A stretch of 64,000 bases of DNA from Candidatus Phycosocius bacilliformis (GCF_003112735.1 NZ_BFBR01000001.1:558001-622000); one strand, 5' to 3'. Positions 9,603 through 20,544 are shown, counted from the first letter of the stretch. Numbers and translations are program-made. Notes: generated by a model from the letters alone, not told the origin.

Positions 9603-11528
9603 TCAAGCTCTCACTGATCCAGCTCCAGGCAAGGCGTCGGATTGATCAAGGCCAAGAGCCAACAGTGCCGTTGCCATGATGCCGTCAGCGTCAAGGCCGG
9701 CTTCTGCGAGCATAGCAGCAGGGCTGGCCTGATCTTGGAATCGATCCGGCAGGGTCAGACACCTGATCTTCAGACCCTGGTCAAGCCCGCCAGAGATTGC
9801 CAGATGATGCAGAACGAAGGAACCAAAGCCACCCACGGCTCCCTCTTCAATCGTGATCAGCACTTCATGATGGCGGGCCAGACGACTGACAAGCTCGGTA
9901 TCCAGAGGCTTGGCGAAGCGGGCATCGGCCACTGTGGTCGACAGTCCCATAGCAGCCAACCGGTCAGCGGCCCGCAGACTGTCAGCTAGGCGTGATCCGA
10001 AGGAAAGCAGCGCAATCTTGCTGCCTTCGCGCATGATCCGGCCACGACCGATCTCAAGGGGTTGAGGGTCGGCGGGAACATCAAGTCCGGTAGCCTCCCC
10101 TCGAGGATAGCGCACACCACTTGGACCCTCATCATAGGCCGCACACGTCGCGACCATGCGAGCAAGCTCCACCTCATCCGCAGCGCCCATCAGGACAAAG
10201 CCCGGTAGAGCTCCCAAGAAGCCAATATCGAACGATCCTGCGTGGGTTGCCCCGTCGGCCCCAACCAGGCCTGCCCGATCAATGCCGAAGCGGACTGGCA
10301 ACTTCTGAATGGCAACATCATGAACAACTTGATCATAGCCACGCTGCAGGAAGGTCGAATAAATCGCGGCAAAGGGCTTCATGCCATCGGCGGCCAGGCC
10401 TGCGGCAAAGGTGACTGCATGTTGCTCAGCAATGCCGACATCAAACATGCGATCGGGGAAAGCTGTCTCAAAAATATCGAGGCCTGTACCGGTCGGCATG
10501 GCTGCTGTGATGGCGACGATGCGATCATCCTTGCGCGCTTCGTGGACAAGGCTTTCGCCAAACACTTGGGTAAAAGTGGGCGGTCCGTTGCTGCCCTTTT
10601 GCTGTTCGCCGGTGATCACATTGAACTTGGAAACACCGTGATATTTGTCTGCAGCGTTTTCTGCAGGGGCGTAGCCTTTGCCTTTTTGAGTGCGGACGTG
10701 GACCAAGACCGGCTTATGATCAATTTCACGGGCATTGTGCAGAATCGGAACCAGAGTTTCGAGGTCATGACCATCGACAACCCCGATATAATGAAAGCCC
10801 AGTTCTTCGAAAAATGTCCCGCCTTGCACCATGCCACGGGCATATTCATCGGCTTTTCGCGCCGCATCAGCCAAGGGGAGGGGCCACACCTCGATCATCT
10901 TCTTGGCAGCCTTGCGTAAGGACAAGAAGGAACGGCTGGACAAAAGTCGGGCAAAATAATTGCTCATCGCGCCGACCGGAGGTGCAATCGACATGTCGTT
11001 GTCGTTCAAAATGACGATCAGACGCTTGGTCGATGAAGCCGCAATATTCATGGCCTCATAGGCCATGCCAGCTGTCATGGAGCCATCGCCAATGACGGCA
11101 ATCACATGATTGTTGTCACCTTTGAGGTCGCGGGCCACGCAAAAGCCCAAAGCTGCCGAAATAGAAGTGGCCGCATGCGCAGCCCCGAAGGGGTCATAGG
11201 TGCTTTCGCTTCGCTTGGTGAATCCCGACAAACCACCCGCTTGGCGCAACGTGCGAATGCGGCTCCGCCGACCGGTGAGGATCTTGTGAGGATAGGCCTG
11301 ATGGCCAACATCCCAGATCAGAATGTCCTCAGGCGTGTCGAACACATGATGGAGCGCGACGGTAAGTTCCACCACACCCAAACCCGCTCCCAGATGGCCG
11401 CCAGTCACAGAGACAGCGTCAATCATGGTGTCGCGAACCTCGTCAGCGAGTTGGGGAAGCTGGTCGCGATCCAATGTTCGGATATCGGCGGGCGATTGGA
11501 GGGTATCAAGGAGGGGGGTGTCGCGCAT
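9603..11528 (-). CDS. dxs: 1-deoxy-D-xylulose-5-phosphate synthase
   Basis: 641 residues, full length. It condenses pyruvate and glyceraldehyde-3-phosphate to DXP, the first step of the MEP isoprenoid pathway, using thiamine diphosphate. The N-terminal half has [17 protein letters not shown] (44-60) and the TPP motif starting GDGSMTAG (147 onward) with the downstream NDNDMS; the central transketolase pyrimidine domain has [27 protein letters not shown] ribosome site precedes the ATG. It lies about 270 bp after pufM on the same strand, as in several purple bacteria, and supplies precursors for carotenoids and the bacteriochlorophyll tail. Confidence 0.97.
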   Translation of the reverse strand: MRDTPLLDTLQSPADIRTLDRDQLPQLADEVRDTMIDAVSVTGGHLGAGLGVVELTVALHHVFDTPEDILIWDVGHQAYPHKILTGRRSRIRTLRQAGGLSGFTKRSESTYDPFGAAHAATSISAALGFCVARDLKGDNNHVIAVIGDGSMTAGMAYEAMNIAASSTKRLIVILNDNDMSIAPPVGAMSNYFARLLSSRSFLSLRKAAKKMIEVWPLPLADAARKADEYARGMVQGGTFFEELGFHYIGVVDGHDLETLVPILHNAREIDHKPVLVHVRTQKGKGYAPAENAADKYHGVSKFNVITGEQQKGSNGPPTFTQVFGESLVHEARKDDRIVAITAAMPTGTGLDIFETAFPDRMFDVGIAEQHAVTFAAGLAADGMKPFAAIYSTFLQRGYDQVVHDVAIQKLPVRFGIDRAGLVGADGATHAGSFDIGFLGALPGFVLMGAADEVELARMVATCAAYDEGPSGVRYPRGEATGLDVPADPQPLEIGRGRIMREGSKIALLSFGSRLADSLRAADRLAAMGLSTTVADARFAKPLDTELVSRLARHHEVLITIEEGAVGGFGSFVLHHLAISGGLDQGLKIRCLTLPDRFQDQASPAAMLAEAGLDADGIMATALLALGLDQSDALPGAGSVRA

Positions 11529-11755
11529 GCGTCGTCTCCTGGTGTTGAAGCGGTGACAGCAGTCTTACGCTGCACCCTGCTTCGCGCGCCCGCCTCTGAG
11601 GCCAAAGCGCACATCTCGTGGCCCGCCAAATAGCCGGTGAGACCGGCAGATCCTGACCGTTCTTGGGCCCATGGGGCCAGACCGGGCAGGAGAAGATTGG
11701 GCCAATTTGATTTCTTATGATCAGCACGTCAGGCTTTGACGGGCAAAGATGGCAG

Positions 11756-11784
11756 CGGGGGCCGGATTGAGCATCCAGCCCCCG
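11756..11784 (-). terminator. Hairpin 3' of pufM
   Basis: Arms CGGGGGC (11756-11762) and GCCCCCG (11778-11784), extended inward by further pairing. It lies 12 bp beyond the pufM stop on the minus strand. There is no strong T-run, so it may be an mRNA 3'-end stabiliser as much as a terminator. Confidence 0.5.
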
Positions 11785-11796
11785 TCATCCAATTGT

Positions 11797-12729
11797 TTAG
11801 CGAGGTGGGGCGTAGTGATGGACTTCCGCCCAACCATACCAGTCGCTGACGACTGTACCGGTCAGCAGGATACCGATCCCGCCGGTCAGTGTGGTCAGCA
11901 CCGCAAACCACCAGGCCCAGCGGTGGATGGATTCCATCGAGGCGTTAAAGCCCATGGTCCAGCGCCAGAACAAAGCCGCCCGTTCCGAAGCCGTTCCCCG
12001 GTCGGTAATCTGTTCGATCTCGCGCTCACCACCATAGCGGCTGACAGCGAGAATGGTCGCACCGTGCATCGCAAACAAGAGCGCCGATCCATACAGGAAG
12101 ACGATCGAGAGGCAGTGGAACGGATTGTAGAACAGATTGCCATAAGTGATGGAGAAGGCACCGGTCCAATCAAGATGGGTGAAGATGCCAAATGGCACGG
12201 CTTCACTCCAGCTCCCCATCAAGGCTGGGCGGATGAAGCCCAGAACGAGGAAGAGCCAGATGGCGGATGCAAACGCCCAAGCCACATGTGTGCCCAAGCC
12301 CAGTGCCTTCGCCCGGTTATAGGTACGGACCCACCAGAGGATCAGGGACGTGGTCAAGAAGAACCCAGCCATAACCCACCATCCGCCCTGGTCTAGTGGC
12401 GGAAACAGGTTGAAGCCCTGTTCAGGAGGCGGCGGATTCAATGTCAGCCACGGTAGACGGCGAATGAACTCAATCGGATCCCAGTTCACCGAAGCGAACA
12501 TGTTGAGACCAATGATCTCGAACGCGAGGAAACCAAAGAAGAGTGACGCGACACCGGTCCATCCCAGATAGATTGGTCCCAGCTGGGCGTTGCCGATCTT
12601 GCCCAGAAGCCGGGAAATGCCGATAAAGCCTTCCCCATCGCGTTGCAGACTGCCCTTTGGCAGGGGCACACCCAACTCTGCGGGACCGCGGACTTGGACT
12701 TGCGTAAAGATGTTTTGATAGCCAGCCAT
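11797..12729 (-). CDS. pufM: Photosynthetic reaction centre M subunit
   Basis: 310 residues, an integral membrane protein with five helices that binds, with PufL, the special pair, accessory bacteriochlorophylls, bacteriopheophytins, quinones and the non-haem iron. The ligands fall at the positions of Rhodobacter M shifted by three: His185 (GIFTHLDW), His205 (NPFH, special pair), His222 (FAMHG, iron), Glu237 in GGEREIEQ and His269 (SIHRWAWW). The chain ends at 310 without the extra tail seen before pufC in some species. It starts 15 bp after pufL with CAGGAGCA upstream. No pufC or pufX follows. Confidence 0.98.
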   Translation of the reverse strand: MAGYQNIFTQVQVRGPAELGVPLPKGSLQRDGEGFIGISRLLGKIGNAQLGPIYLGWTGVASLFFGFLAFEIIGLNMFASVNWDPIEFIRRLPWLTLNPPPPEQGFNLFPPLDQGGWWVMAGFFLTTSLILWWVRTYNRAKALGLGTHVAWAFASAIWLFLVLGFIRPALMGSWSEAVPFGIFTHLDWTGAFSITYGNLFYNPFHCLSIVFLYGSALLFAMHGATILAVSRYGGEREIEQITDRGTASERAALFWRWTMGFNASMESIHRWAWWFAVLTTLTGGIGILLTGTVVSDWYGWAEVHHYAPPR

Positions 12730-12744
12730 TGTGCTTGCTCCTGC

Positions 12745-13572
12745 CTATTGGCCCCAGATGGGAAGTTTCAGCCACAGGTCCCACCACTCGGGCCAACCCA
12801 GAGACCAGACGGGACCGCTGATGACGATACAGATCGCACTCCAGAAGCCGGCCGACAAAGCCAGGAACAGGCCGAGACGGTGGATGCCCAAAGTCCCGAT
12901 GGAATAGCCCAAGACGTCGCGGAAGAAGGTGTCTTCATGCTCAGGCGTCTTCACCACTTCACCCTTGCCGGGATTGGTCGCCGACAGAATGAGTGAGCCG
13001 TGCAATGCCAAGGCAAAGCAGTTCACAAAGAAGAAGCTGACCGCGACCATATGGGCGGGATTGTAGTGGAAGTTGATGTACTTATAGCCCGTATTGGACA
13101 CCCAATCGAGGTGGGTGAAAATCCCATAAGGGAAGCCGTGATGCCAAGCGCCCATCAGAACCGGGCGGATCACCACCAGCGTGACATAGGCAAAGATCGC
13201 CATGCCGAACGCGAAAGGCACATGCAGGCCGATCCCCAGCTTGCGTGAGATTTCAACCTCGCGCAGCGCCCAAGAGGTAAAGGCCCCGATGGCACACATG
13301 GTTACCACTTGCCAGATGCCACCCTCTTTCAAGGGGGCGAGTGCGAGTCCGTAGGATTCGGCCGGCGGCTGGATGTCGATCAGCCATGGGTTCCATGTTG
13401 GCCCCAAGGCCGCGCCATACAGGATCAAGGCCGTGCCCAGCACGGCAAAGAAGATGGTTGTTACTCCAAAGAAGCCCACATAAAAGGGCCCCACCCAAAA
13501 GTCGAAGAGGTCGCCGCCAATCAGCGTCCCACCCCGAACACGGTATTTGCGTTCAAAACTCAGCAAGGCCAT
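12745..13572 (-). CDS. pufL: Photosynthetic reaction centre L subunit
   Basis: 275 residues, five transmembrane helices. Ligand histidines are in place with a one-residue offset from Rhodobacter L: His154 (IFTHLDW), His174 (NPAH, special pair), His191 (LALHG, iron) and His231 (GIHRLG, iron). The N-terminal [19 protein letters not shown] block is that of the family. AAGGAGGA lies just upstream of the ATG. It follows a 150-bp gap after pufA that holds a strong stem-loop, the usual device for producing more LH1 than reaction-centre message. Confidence 0.98.
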   Translation of the reverse strand: MALLSFERKYRVRGGTLIGGDLFDFWVGPFYVGFFGVTTIFFAVLGTALILYGAALGPTWNPWLIDIQPPAESYGLALAPLKEGGIWQVVTMCAIGAFTSWALREVEISRKLGIGLHVPFAFGMAIFAYVTLVVIRPVLMGAWHHGFPYGIFTHLDWVSNTGYKYINFHYNPAHMVAVSFFFVNCFALALHGSLILSATNPGKGEVVKTPEHEDTFFRDVLGYSIGTLGIHRLGLFLALSAGFWSAICIVISGPVWSLGWPEWWDLWLKLPIWGQ

Positions 13573-13685
13573 GATCCGCGTCCTCCTTGGCTCTGCGAAG
13601 CCGCAACTTCACAGAATTCATGAGATGATTGAGAGGTGGGGCAGACGTACAAGACAGGGGGGCCTTGCACATCTGCCGCCAAGGA

Positions 13686-13711
13686 CGCGTCCGAAAGTGC
13701 TTTCAGACGCG
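13686..13711 (-). promoter_or_regulatory. pufA-pufL intercistronic mRNA stem-loop
   Basis: Twelve-base arms CGCGTCTGAAAG and CTTTCGGACGCG (minus-strand reading; one G-U pair) separated by two bases. It lies 15 bp after the pufA stop and 113 bp before pufL. In Rhodobacter a stem-loop in this position blocks 3' decay so that pufBA mRNA outlives pufLM; the same role is inferred here. Confidence 0.75.
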
Positions 13712-13726
13712 GTAGTGTGGTCGCGC

Positions 13727-13912
13727 TCAGCCGTTGGCCGAGCCATCATGCAGCAGTGCAGCGGCAGGAGCGGGGGCTTTTGGCCCTTCGATCCAGTTAA
13801 ACCGGTTGGTGCTGAGCAAGATGAAGTGGATGAAGATCGCCAAGGTGAACAGGAAGACCGTGAGGGCCACCAGGACACGACGGGGATCAAACAGAAGCCA
13901 AATCCGATACAT
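13727..13912 (-). CDS. pufA: Light-harvesting complex 1 alpha subunit
   Basis: 61 residues. Short N-terminus ([14 protein letters not shown]) typical of LH1 alpha, one transmembrane helix (about 12-34) with the bacteriochlorophyll-binding His29 in IFIHFILLS, and a C-terminal FNWIEG. The proline/alanine-rich tail may be trimmed after insertion, as in other purple bacteria. It starts 12 bp after pufB with GGGAGA upstream. With PufB it forms the ring around the reaction centre. Confidence 0.95.
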   Translation of the reverse strand: MYRIWLLFDPRRVLVALTVFLFTLAIFIHFILLSTNRFNWIEGPKAPAPAAALLHDGSANG

Positions 13913-13924
13913 GAGTTATCTCCC

Positions 13925-14152
13925 TTAACCGAAAAAGGTCTGTGCCAGTTGCGATGCGTGCTCCACCGCGCCTTGGAGTTCAGCGTATCCGCCAACACCA
14001 GGGAACCATGGACGCCACGACCACACCAGGAAGTGGGCGATGATTGCGATCACAGTGAATCCGATGAAGCCCAGCATGAACAGGCGGTGGAATTCCTTCG
14101 CCTCTTGTGCTGTCAGACCGGACAATGTGTCTGTACTTGGGTCTCTAGCCAT
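13925..14152 (-). CDS. pufB: Light-harvesting complex 1 beta subunit
   Basis: 75 residues. The cytoplasmic part ([16 protein letters not shown], His22) precedes one transmembrane helix with the bacteriochlorophyll ligand His40 and the WSWRPWFPG motif of LH1 beta. It is longer at the C-terminus than Rhodobacter beta, with about 25 residues ([22 protein letters not shown]) after the usual end. The ATG overlaps the stop of the preceding small gene by one base and has GGAGGG upstream, so translation is probably coupled. Confidence 0.95.
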   Translation of the reverse strand: MARDPSTDTLSGLTAQEAKEFHRLFMLGFIGFTVIAIIAHFLVWSWRPWFPGVGGYAELQGAVEHASQLAQTFFG

Positions 14153-14331
14153 TAATTACCCTCCATTTTGTTTGGGACGGCTAATGCTGTGGCAATCCCC
14201 ACAGCTGGACCGGTCGTGGCGGATCCCGTCACGGCGGCTCTTGAGGCCCGGTCTGTCCGGGCCAAACGGTTTGGATCAAGGTCCGTTGACCAGATCGCAT
14301 TGATATGTCGGGTGAAGAAGGTGAGCTGCAT
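14152..14331 (-). CDS. orf59: small unrecognised protein in the pufQ position
   Basis: 59 residues from the ATG at 14331. The choice is set by a strong GAGGAG six bases upstream; another ATG at 14337 directly abuts it. The frame lies between bchZ (stop at 14342) and pufB, overlapping pufB's ATG by one base (TAATG), so translation appears real and coupled. The protein is polar with a weakly hydrophobic Ala/Gly/Thr-rich stretch (residues about 34-52) and does not have the clear membrane helix of Rhodobacter PufQ. I do not recognise it. It may be a coupling peptide, a divergent PufQ equivalent, or chance coding within an mRNA leader. Confidence 0.5.
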   Translation of the reverse strand: MQLTFFTRHINAIWSTDLDPNRLARTDRASRAAVTGSATTGPAVGIATALAVPNKMEGN

Positions 14332-14341
14332 CGCCATCTCC

Positions 14342-15781
14342 TCACGCCATTTCTTGCTGGGTGCGGATCACCCGCAACAGTTTGACTTCGGTTTCCCCGG
14401 CCAGCCGGGCGGCCCGCTCTGCGCTGTCACGCAGCCGCTTGGCCGCTGAGATGCGCACCAGAACCGGCTCGCGCTCTACAATGGCATCAAGCGCGGCCTT
14501 GGCATCGTCATCCCACATTAATTCAACATGACGACGGGCTGGCGTCGGCTCGACCCGGTCCATCTGGCCAGCCAGCGGCAGGATGTGGAACAAAGCATCA
14601 AACAGCGCGTTACACACTTCTTGGATCAGATACGTTGCCCCGGCATAGCCCATGAAAGGCGTGCCTGTATGACGGCGGATGATCGCACCAGGAAAGCTCG
14701 CCGGAATGAAGCACGCGCGCGAGCCCAGTTCGGCCATATACATGCGCTCATTAATGCTGCCGAACATGATCAAGGGGGGCGACGCTTTTAACGCCTCACA
14801 CACCGCCTGATTATCCGGCTTCACGCCTGCCTTGCGCCCAAAGGCAAAGGTGCAGGGCAGACCCATGTCGGTCTCAAGAAAGTTGCGGACACCACGCGCA
14901 TAGGTTTCATTCGCGACGATGGCAAAACTGGCTGTGCCGAAGAAGTCCTGCGTCACCGACCGCCACAAATCCCAAATTGGTTTGATCGTGGTGTGCTTTT
15001 CCCGCTCAATGAATGGTTCAGGGTCAAGCCCGGTCATGTCACCAAGCTTGCGTAAGAACAGAGTGGTTGATTCCAGGCCGATCGGGGCCTGCAAATAGGG
15101 CCGCTCCAAAGTTTCGCACAAATTGCGACCAAACTCTCGATAGAGACAGACATTGACCTCTGCCTCGGCCAGTCGCTTCACGTCCGCCAAATGCGAGCCG
15201 AGCGGGAAGACCATTCCCACTTCTGCGCCGATACCCTCGATGAGACGACGGATTTCAGCCAGATCAGATGGCAGGTTGAACATGCCATAGGTGGGGCCAA
15301 TGATATTGACCTTGGGCTTGACCCCTTCGGCGCGGGGTTTGAGCTTTGGCACTTTTTTGGTGCCAAAATTTGTCCAGAGCCATGTCAAAGCGCGATCGGC
15401 ACTTTGCCATTGATCTTCATCAATTGTGCGCGGCAGGAAACGCTGAATATTGGTGCCTTCTGGTGTCACCCCGCCGCCAATCATCTCGGCAATTGAACCC
15501 GTGACCACCACAGCCGGCAGATGCGGATCCAACACTTTCCAAGCGCGCTTCATAGCTGCCTCAGTGCCGGTCTGACCCAATTCCTCTTCGCCCAAGCCGG
15601 TAACGACAATGGGTAATTCATGCGGCGGCAGTGCGTCGGTATAATGGAGGACCGAGGTGACGGGCAGATTTTCACATCCAACCGGACCATCAATGATGAC
15701 TTGCAAGCCCTTGATGGCGGTGAAGGCGTAAACTGCACCCCAATAGCCGCCCGCCCGGTCGTGATCGAGGATCAGCGTCAT
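14342..15781 (-). CDS. bchZ: Chlorophyllide a reductase subunit Z
   Basis: 479 residues; catalytic beta-type subunit of chlorophyllide oxidoreductase, which with BchY forms the NifDK-like tetramer and reduces the C7=C8 bond of ring B with electrons from BchX. The N-terminal [35 protein letters not shown] block with its cluster-ligating cysteine and the [12 protein letters not shown] region are family features. The start overlaps bchY by four bases (ATGA). It is the last bch gene before orf59 and pufB. Confidence 0.96.
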   Translation of the reverse strand: MTLILDHDRAGGYWGAVYAFTAIKGLQVIIDGPVGCENLPVTSVLHYTDALPPHELPIVVTGLGEEELGQTGTEAAMKRAWKVLDPHLPAVVVTGSIAEMIGGGVTPEGTNIQRFLPRTIDEDQWQSADRALTWLWTNFGTKKVPKLKPRAEGVKPKVNIIGPTYGMFNLPSDLAEIRRLIEGIGAEVGMVFPLGSHLADVKRLAEAEVNVCLYREFGRNLCETLERPYLQAPIGLESTTLFLRKLGDMTGLDPEPFIEREKHTTIKPIWDLWRSVTQDFFGTASFAIVANETYARGVRNFLETDMGLPCTFAFGRKAGVKPDNQAVCEALKASPPLIMFGSINERMYMAELGSRACFIPASFPGAIIRRHTGTPFMGYAGATYLIQEVCNALFDALFHILPLAGQMDRVEPTPARRHVELMWDDDAKAALDAIVEREPVLVRISAAKRLRDSAERAARLAGETEVKLLRVIRTQQEMA

Positions 15782-17313
15782 GTTCCCACCGCCTCTTCTG
15801 CTGCGCGCGCGGCGGCCAATGTCTTCGCATAGCGGGCCTTGAATTCGGGACGCGGTACGGGGGTGTCAGCCCACACACCGGCATTATCTTCCTGTCCAAC
15901 GCCTTCAAAGAAGGCTGTCATCCGGTCAAAACGGGCGCGATTGGCCAGTGCCGCATTGATGACTTGTGCCAAAGAACCAGCCCCGGCAGGCCCCATGAGA
16001 GGTCGCGCCGAAATCAGATTGGTGAAGTAAAGCGCCGGTATCGACATTTGCTTGGCATGTTGGACCACCGGGGTCGTGCCGATGGCCAGATCCGGACGGA
16101 TTGCCTCCACCGCGGCAATATCCTGCTCAAGCGAGGCGCGATATTGCACGTGTACGCCCTTGCTTTCGAGCCAGTCGCGGTCAGGGTCCGACCACGTAGT
16201 GCGTGGACATGCGGTGCCGACATAAGCCACCTCTGCCCCGCTCTCGATTAAGAGGCGGGCCACCAAAAGCTCACTGCCCTCATAGCCTGATACTGTGAGC
16301 CGGCCTTTTATTGGCGCGGTGGCGAGAGCCGCCTTAATCGCAGGAAGGAAGCGGTTTTTGGCAAAATCAACCTTGGCCTGAGCCACACCCACCGCCTGGC
16401 CGATGGCATCCAGCCAAGCGGCCGTGCCTTCGCGCCCGACCGGGGCCGAGCCAACGATGCTGCGCCCGGCAGTCTGAAATTCGCGGATGCTGGCTGTATA
16501 GAAGGGATGGATGGCGGCAACGGCGGCGCAATCAAGGGCGGCATAAAGCTCACGCCATTCGCGGGTAGGCACGACAGGGCCTGCTGCCAAGCCCAAGGGC
16601 TCCAGCATCATGCCGATTCCGACCGGATCAGCCGGGAACATTTCGCCCAAAAGCGTGATGGTCGGCCGATCGGTTGTCAGATTTTGGGGGGCCTGAACGG
16701 GTCCTGCTTCGGCTTCGGTTCGCGCATAGCGCAACATGGCCCCGGCAAGCACATCCTTGGCCTCAGCATGGGTGGGGATGCCAAAGCCAGGCACATCGAT
16801 GCCGATGATGCGCACCCCATTGATTTCTTTTGGTAATAGTTGGAGCGGCACACCTGACGCAGTCGGCACACACAGATTGGTCACCACCACCGTGTCATAG
16901 AGTGCGGGGTCGGCGAGCTGATAGACCGCCTCCCGGATATCCTCGAACAATTTACCCGTAACGAGGGTTTCCGAATTGAACGGCACATAGCCAACACTGC
17001 GCCGCGCACCATAGAAGTGCGACGTGAAGGTCAAGCCATACACGCAACAGGCAGAGCCCGACAACACGGTCGCGGTTCGCCGCATCCGCAGGCCAACGCG
17101 CAGACTGCCAAAGGCGGGGCACATGCTTTGAGGCTGATCATGAGGCCCTTTGGGGTAATCCACGGCATAGAGATCAAGAATCTCTGACTTGCCCGCTGCC
17201 TTGGCCGCTGCGGACATGGTTTCTGCACCTGCATGGCAACCCTGCCCTGCCTGAGGAGGATCAGCAGGAACACCATCCAGCGGAGGTTGGAAGGAGGCGT
17301 TATAGTCGGTCAT
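15778..17313 (-). CDS. bchY: Chlorophyllide a reductase subunit Y
   Basis: 511 residues; alpha-type subunit of chlorophyllide oxidoreductase. Near residues 60-100 lie the cysteines expected to help hold the [4Fe-4S] cluster ([19 protein letters not shown]). It starts 6 bp after bchX and overlaps bchZ by four bases, so XYZ are translated as one block with fixed stoichiometry. Oxygen-sensitive in characterised relatives, which has to be squared with the aerobic cyclase encoded elsewhere in this cluster. Confidence 0.96.
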   Translation of the reverse strand: MTDYNASFQPPLDGVPADPPQAGQGCHAGAETMSAAAKAAGKSEILDLYAVDYPKGPHDQPQSMCPAFGSLRVGLRMRRTATVLSGSACCVYGLTFTSHFYGARRSVGYVPFNSETLVTGKLFEDIREAVYQLADPALYDTVVVTNLCVPTASGVPLQLLPKEINGVRIIGIDVPGFGIPTHAEAKDVLAGAMLRYARTEAEAGPVQAPQNLTTDRPTITLLGEMFPADPVGIGMMLEPLGLAAGPVVPTREWRELYAALDCAAVAAIHPFYTASIREFQTAGRSIVGSAPVGREGTAAWLDAIGQAVGVAQAKVDFAKNRFLPAIKAALATAPIKGRLTVSGYEGSELLVARLLIESGAEVAYVGTACPRTTWSDPDRDWLESKGVHVQYRASLEQDIAAVEAIRPDLAIGTTPVVQHAKQMSIPALYFTNLISARPLMGPAGAGSLAQVINAALANRARFDRMTAFFEGVGQEDNAGVWADTPVPRPEFKARYAKTLAAARAAEEAVGT

Positions 17314-17319
17314 GGGCGA

Positions 17320-18309
17320 TCACACTGTGTCATAGATCACCTCAAGGGTTGGCTTTTCGACGAAGACGCCGCCGCGCATGTCGGCTTGCGTGGCCGGACG
17401 CAACACAAAGTCGCCCCCGGTCTGATCCGGCGCAAACAGGCCGAGAAGGCCATCCTGGCTCAAAGGTGTTGGGCGCATGGGCGGGGCCGAGGCCACATTA
17501 AGCGCCAATTCCTCAAACAAGGGGCCCCAGGTGTCACCCGGCGTGCCAATGATCTGATAATTTGCCGATTTCCGGCGGATATCTTCATCGGCTGGAATGG
17601 CAGAAAGGACAGGGATCCCGACTGCTTTGGCGAAGGCCTGCGCCTCACCCGTGCCGTCATCCTTATTGATGAGCATGCCGGCCACACCGACATTGCCGCC
17701 GAGCTTGCGGAAATATTCCACCGCCGAGCACACATTATTGGCAACATAGAGCGATTGCAGGTCGTTTGAGCCGACCACAATCACTTTCTGGCACATGTCA
17801 CGGGCAATCGGCAGACCAAAGCCGCCACAAACGACGTCGCCGAGAAAGTCGAGCAGCACATAGTCAAAGCCCCAATCATGAAAGCCGAGCTTCTCGAGCA
17901 ATTCAAAGCCGTGGATGATGCCGCGCCCGCCACAGCCGCGACCGACTTCAGGCCCGCCCAATTCCATGGCGAATACGCCGTCGCGGACGAAGCACACATC
18001 TTCGATGCGCACCTCTTCTCCAGCGAGCTTTTTCTTGGCCGATGTTTCGATGATCGTGGGGCAAGATTTGCCACCAAACAGCAATGAGGTGGTATCAGAC
18101 TTGGGATCGCAGCCGATCAACAGGACGCGCTTGCCCTGTTGGGCCATCATATAGCTAAGGTTAGAGAGGGCAAAGCTCTTGCCACTACCGCCTTTGCCGT
18201 AAATGGCGATGATTTGAGTTTCCTTGGTGACTTCCCCGGTGTGGACCGGATCAGGTTCTTGCGAGGCTTCGTTCACCAGAGCACGTCTATCCAACAGCGT
18301 TACGGTCAT
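17320..18309 (-). CDS. bchX: Chlorophyllide a reductase iron protein X
   Basis: 329 residues from the ATG at 18309, chosen because it overlaps the bchC stop as ATGA; the frame is open 12 codons further. NifH/BchL-type ATPase with P-loop GKGGSGKS (38-45) and the cluster-binding cysteines in [13 protein letters not shown]...GRGCGGRG and the [12 protein letters not shown] segment. It donates electrons to BchYZ in an ATP-dependent way. Second gene of the bchCXYZ block. Confidence 0.96.
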   Translation of the reverse strand: MTVTLLDRRALVNEASQEPDPVHTGEVTKETQIIAIYGKGGSGKSFALSNLSYMMAQQGKRVLLIGCDPKSDTTSLLFGGKSCPTIIETSAKKKLAGEEVRIEDVCFVRDGVFAMELGGPEVGRGCGGRGIIHGFELLEKLGFHDWGFDYVLLDFLGDVVCGGFGLPIARDMCQKVIVVGSNDLQSLYVANNVCSAVEYFRKLGGNVGVAGMLINKDDGTGEAQAFAKAVGIPVLSAIPADEDIRRKSANYQIIGTPGDTWGPLFEELALNVASAPPMRPTPLSQDGLLGLFAPDQTGGDFVLRPATQADMRGGVFVEKPTLEVIYDTV

Positions 18310-19244
18310 GCACAACCTCTCCAGTCCAGGATCATTTTGAGACAAGCCGCATCTGAGAATGCGGTCCGATAGGCGCTTGCAGCACCTTGGGCTTCGACTT
18401 CATGGGTAATGAGATCGTCCAGGTTCAGACGACCATCACCAATAAGGTCTAAGGTTGCGGCCAGATCGGCCGGGGTCCATTCCGCAGCAATGCGGATGCG
18501 CGCCTCGCGCATGAAAGCGGGAGGAAAGGCAAAGCTGATCGGCTGATCATAAAAGCCAGCAAGAACAATCTCGCCACCACGGGCGAGACGCCCGATCCAT
18601 TGATCAATCAGGCTGCCAGCGCCGCTGGCATCAAGTATGACCCGATAATCCTTGCGATCGTCGTCGGAAGGGTCGCAAACACCATAGCCAGTTGCGCCCG
18701 CGCGTCTTGCGGGATTGGTTTCCCAAACCACCGGGGCCGGAAAGCCCTCTGCCACAATGATGCGGGCAAGAAGACGACCCAAAACCCCATGGCCAATGAT
18801 CAGCTCAGGCGGTAAAGCACCGTCGGCAATCGCATGGCGGGCGGTGGCGGCCAGCGCAATCAACACCCCGCGGCTGGCCAATTTTTCCTCAATCGGGATA
18901 ACACGTGCGCTGGGGGCGATTAGCCGACGGGCTGCCCCACCAAAAAGGCCGCGGGCACCGATAAAGCCAGTGGAGCCAGGAATAAAGACAGTCTGGCCAA
19001 TGCGGTCACGCGCATCAGGCCCGGCATCCACAACCCGGCCCACCGATTCATAACCCGGCACAAGCGGATAACCCATCCCCGGGAATGGAGGCATACGGCC
19101 GCTCCACAGCAACCGTTCTGTGCCGGTGCTGATGCCGCTAAAGTCCACATCCACGATGACGTCGTCATGGCCGGCATCCTTAAGCTCAAGCCTTTTCAGC
19201 GAGAGTGTCTCAGGTGCTTCCAAAACAACGGCCAGGGTTTCCAT
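18306..19244 (-). CDS. bchC: Bacteriochlorophyllide a dehydrogenase
   Basis: 312 residues from ATG 19244, preceded by AAGGGAAAG; the frame extends upstream but [12 protein letters not shown] is the family start. A zinc-free-looking medium-chain dehydrogenase/reductase with [33 protein letters not shown] near the N-terminus and a nucleotide-binding [14 protein letters not shown]. It oxidises the 3-hydroxyethyl group of 3-hydroxyethyl bacteriochlorophyllide a to 3-acetyl. Its substrate needs BchF, which is not in this window. Two tandem PpsR-type sites lie upstream. Confidence 0.95.
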   Translation of the reverse strand: METLAVVLEAPETLSLKRLELKDAGHDDVIVDVDFSGISTGTERLLWSGRMPPFPGMGYPLVPGYESVGRVVDAGPDARDRIGQTVFIPGSTGFIGARGLFGGAARRLIAPSARVIPIEEKLASRGVLIALAATARHAIADGALPPELIIGHGVLGRLLARIIVAEGFPAPVVWETNPARRAGATGYGVCDPSDDDRKDYRVILDASGAGSLIDQWIGRLARGGEIVLAGFYDQPISFAFPPAFMREARIRIAAEWTPADLAATLDLIGDGRLNLDDLITHEVEAQGAASAYRTAFSDAACLKMILDWRGCA

Positions 19245-19306
19245 CTCAGTCTTTCCCTTGCGCCCACTTCCCGGCGGATGTGTCAGCCACACCCACCTTT
19301 CCAGAG

Positions 19307-19324
19307 TGTCACTTTAATTGGACG
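19307..19324 (-). promoter_or_regulatory. PpsR/CrtJ-type operator, bchC-proximal site
   Basis: TGTC-N10-GACG on the plus strand (one mismatch to TGTC-N10-GACA). It lies 62 bp upstream of the bchC start and 8 bp from a second site, the tandem spacing known for PpsR tetramer binding. Confidence 0.7.
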
Positions 19325-19332
19325 TTTAGATA

Positions 19333-19350
19333 TGTCAATTGAAACTGACG
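19333..19350 (-). promoter_or_regulatory. PpsR/CrtJ-type operator, bchC-distal site
   Basis: TGTC-N10-GACG, the second of the pair, separated from the first by TTTAGATA. The pair lies between crtF and bchC, so bchCXYZ-puf can be initiated separately from crtEF as in the Rhodobacter superoperon. Confidence 0.7.
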
Positions 19351-19425
19351 TCAAGCAAGTTGGATAATGATTGGCGGTAATTTGACTGAAAATCTTCGAA
19401 AAAACAGAATATTGGACGAGATTCT

Positions 19426-20544
19426 CTATGGATAAGCAATCAGAACCCGGACCAACATTGGGGTTCTGGTTGGTTTGTTCACGATGCGGCTAAAGCCAGC
19501 CTGACGCGCCATCGACGTCAATTCGCGTGGTGTCCGGGCTCGCCCCCGCCCCATGGCAAACAGATAAAGGCCGAAATAAGCCTCCGCCATCGGGTCACGC
19601 GCAGGGGCAGCTGACATGGGCTCGGCAATCATGACCACGCCATTTTGTGCCACCGCAGCACGCGCAGCTGTCAGAAGTTTCATGACGGTTGCATCGTCAT
19701 GATCATGCAGAATCCGGACAAAGGAAATGATATCTGCGCCAGCGGGCAGATCATCAGTGAGAAAATTCCCGCCGAGAGCTTCCGCCCTTGCGTCCAATCC
19801 AGCTGTGGAAAAGGCCAGACGGGCTTGTCCGGCAACAGCTGGCAGATCAAACACACGCACTTTCAGGCTTGGTGTTTCAGTCGCTGCAGCAATGGCAAAG
19901 GCACCCGCCCCGCCACCGACATCCATGAGAAGGTGATGGCCGCCGAGGGGATAGGCATGGAGAATATCGGCGGCGATCATGGGCTGGGTGGCCGCCATGA
20001 GACGAGAATAGGGTGATGTGGCCTCAAACCCACTTTCATCGGGCTTATCATAAGCAGCATAAGGCCAGAAGGCCGCCAATTGGCCTTGGCCCCCGCCCTG
20101 CTTCAACAGGGCAACAGGATCAGCGAGATCGGTGTAAAACAACGCATGATGCGCGATCATGTCCTGAAGACCGGCATTGCCCAATAAGGCCGCCCCTTCC
20201 AAGCCCAACCGATAACGTTCGGGCCCTGCGGCTTCGACGAGACCCAGACTTTGGGCAGCAGCCAATAATCGGGCAGCCCCTTCACTTGGAAGGTCCATCG
20301 CCTCAGCCAATTGCTTGGCGTTGAGTGGCCCCTCAGCCAACAGGTCCAACAGCTTCAGCCGCACACAGGCCAGCAGTACCTGGGAATAGACAAATCCTGC
20401 GACCAATCCAAACAAGCGATCGGCACTGGCGTGAGCAATCGGGCGGGTCAGCAGGAAGCCTGCGGCCCAATGTTGAAAGCGCGGGCTCGACACCAAGCGG
20501 TTGCGCCAAGCTGCCCAGGCATCAGACCAGGATTGAAGTCGCAT
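19426..20544 (-). CDS. crtF: Hydroxyneurosporene O-methyltransferase
   Basis: 372 residues; SAM-dependent methyltransferase that converts the 1-hydroxy group of demethylspheroidene/rhodopin-type carotenoids to methoxy in the spheroidene/spirilloxanthin branch. An N-terminal winged-helix dimerisation part (LLDLLAEGPLNAKQLAEAM) is followed by a methyltransferase domain with the SAM motif LLMDVGGGAGAFAIAAA and FVRILHDHDDATVMKLL. It starts 6 bp after crtE and is cotranscribed with it. Confidence 0.95.
   Translation of the reverse strand: MRLQSWSDAWAAWRNRLVSSPRFQHWAAGFLLTRPIAHASADRLFGLVAGFVYSQVLLACVRLKLLDLLAEGPLNAKQLAEAMDLPSEGAARLLAAAQSLGLVEAAGPERYRLGLEGAALLGNAGLQDMIAHHALFYTDLADPVALLKQGGGQGQLAAFWPYAAYDKPDESGFEATSPYSRLMAATQPMIAADILHAYPLGGHHLLMDVGGGAGAFAIAAATETPSLKVRVFDLPAVAGQARLAFSTAGLDARAEALGGNFLTDDLPAGADIISFVRILHDHDDATVMKLLTAARAAVAQNGVVMIAEPMSAAPARDPMAEAYFGLYLFAMGRGRARTPRELTSMARQAGFSRIVNKPTRTPMLVRVLIAYP

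Noticed and set aside
14152-14337. Naming orf59 as pufQ
   Set aside because: Position fits, but there is no membrane helix or sequence likeness to known PufQ; kept as unrecognised.
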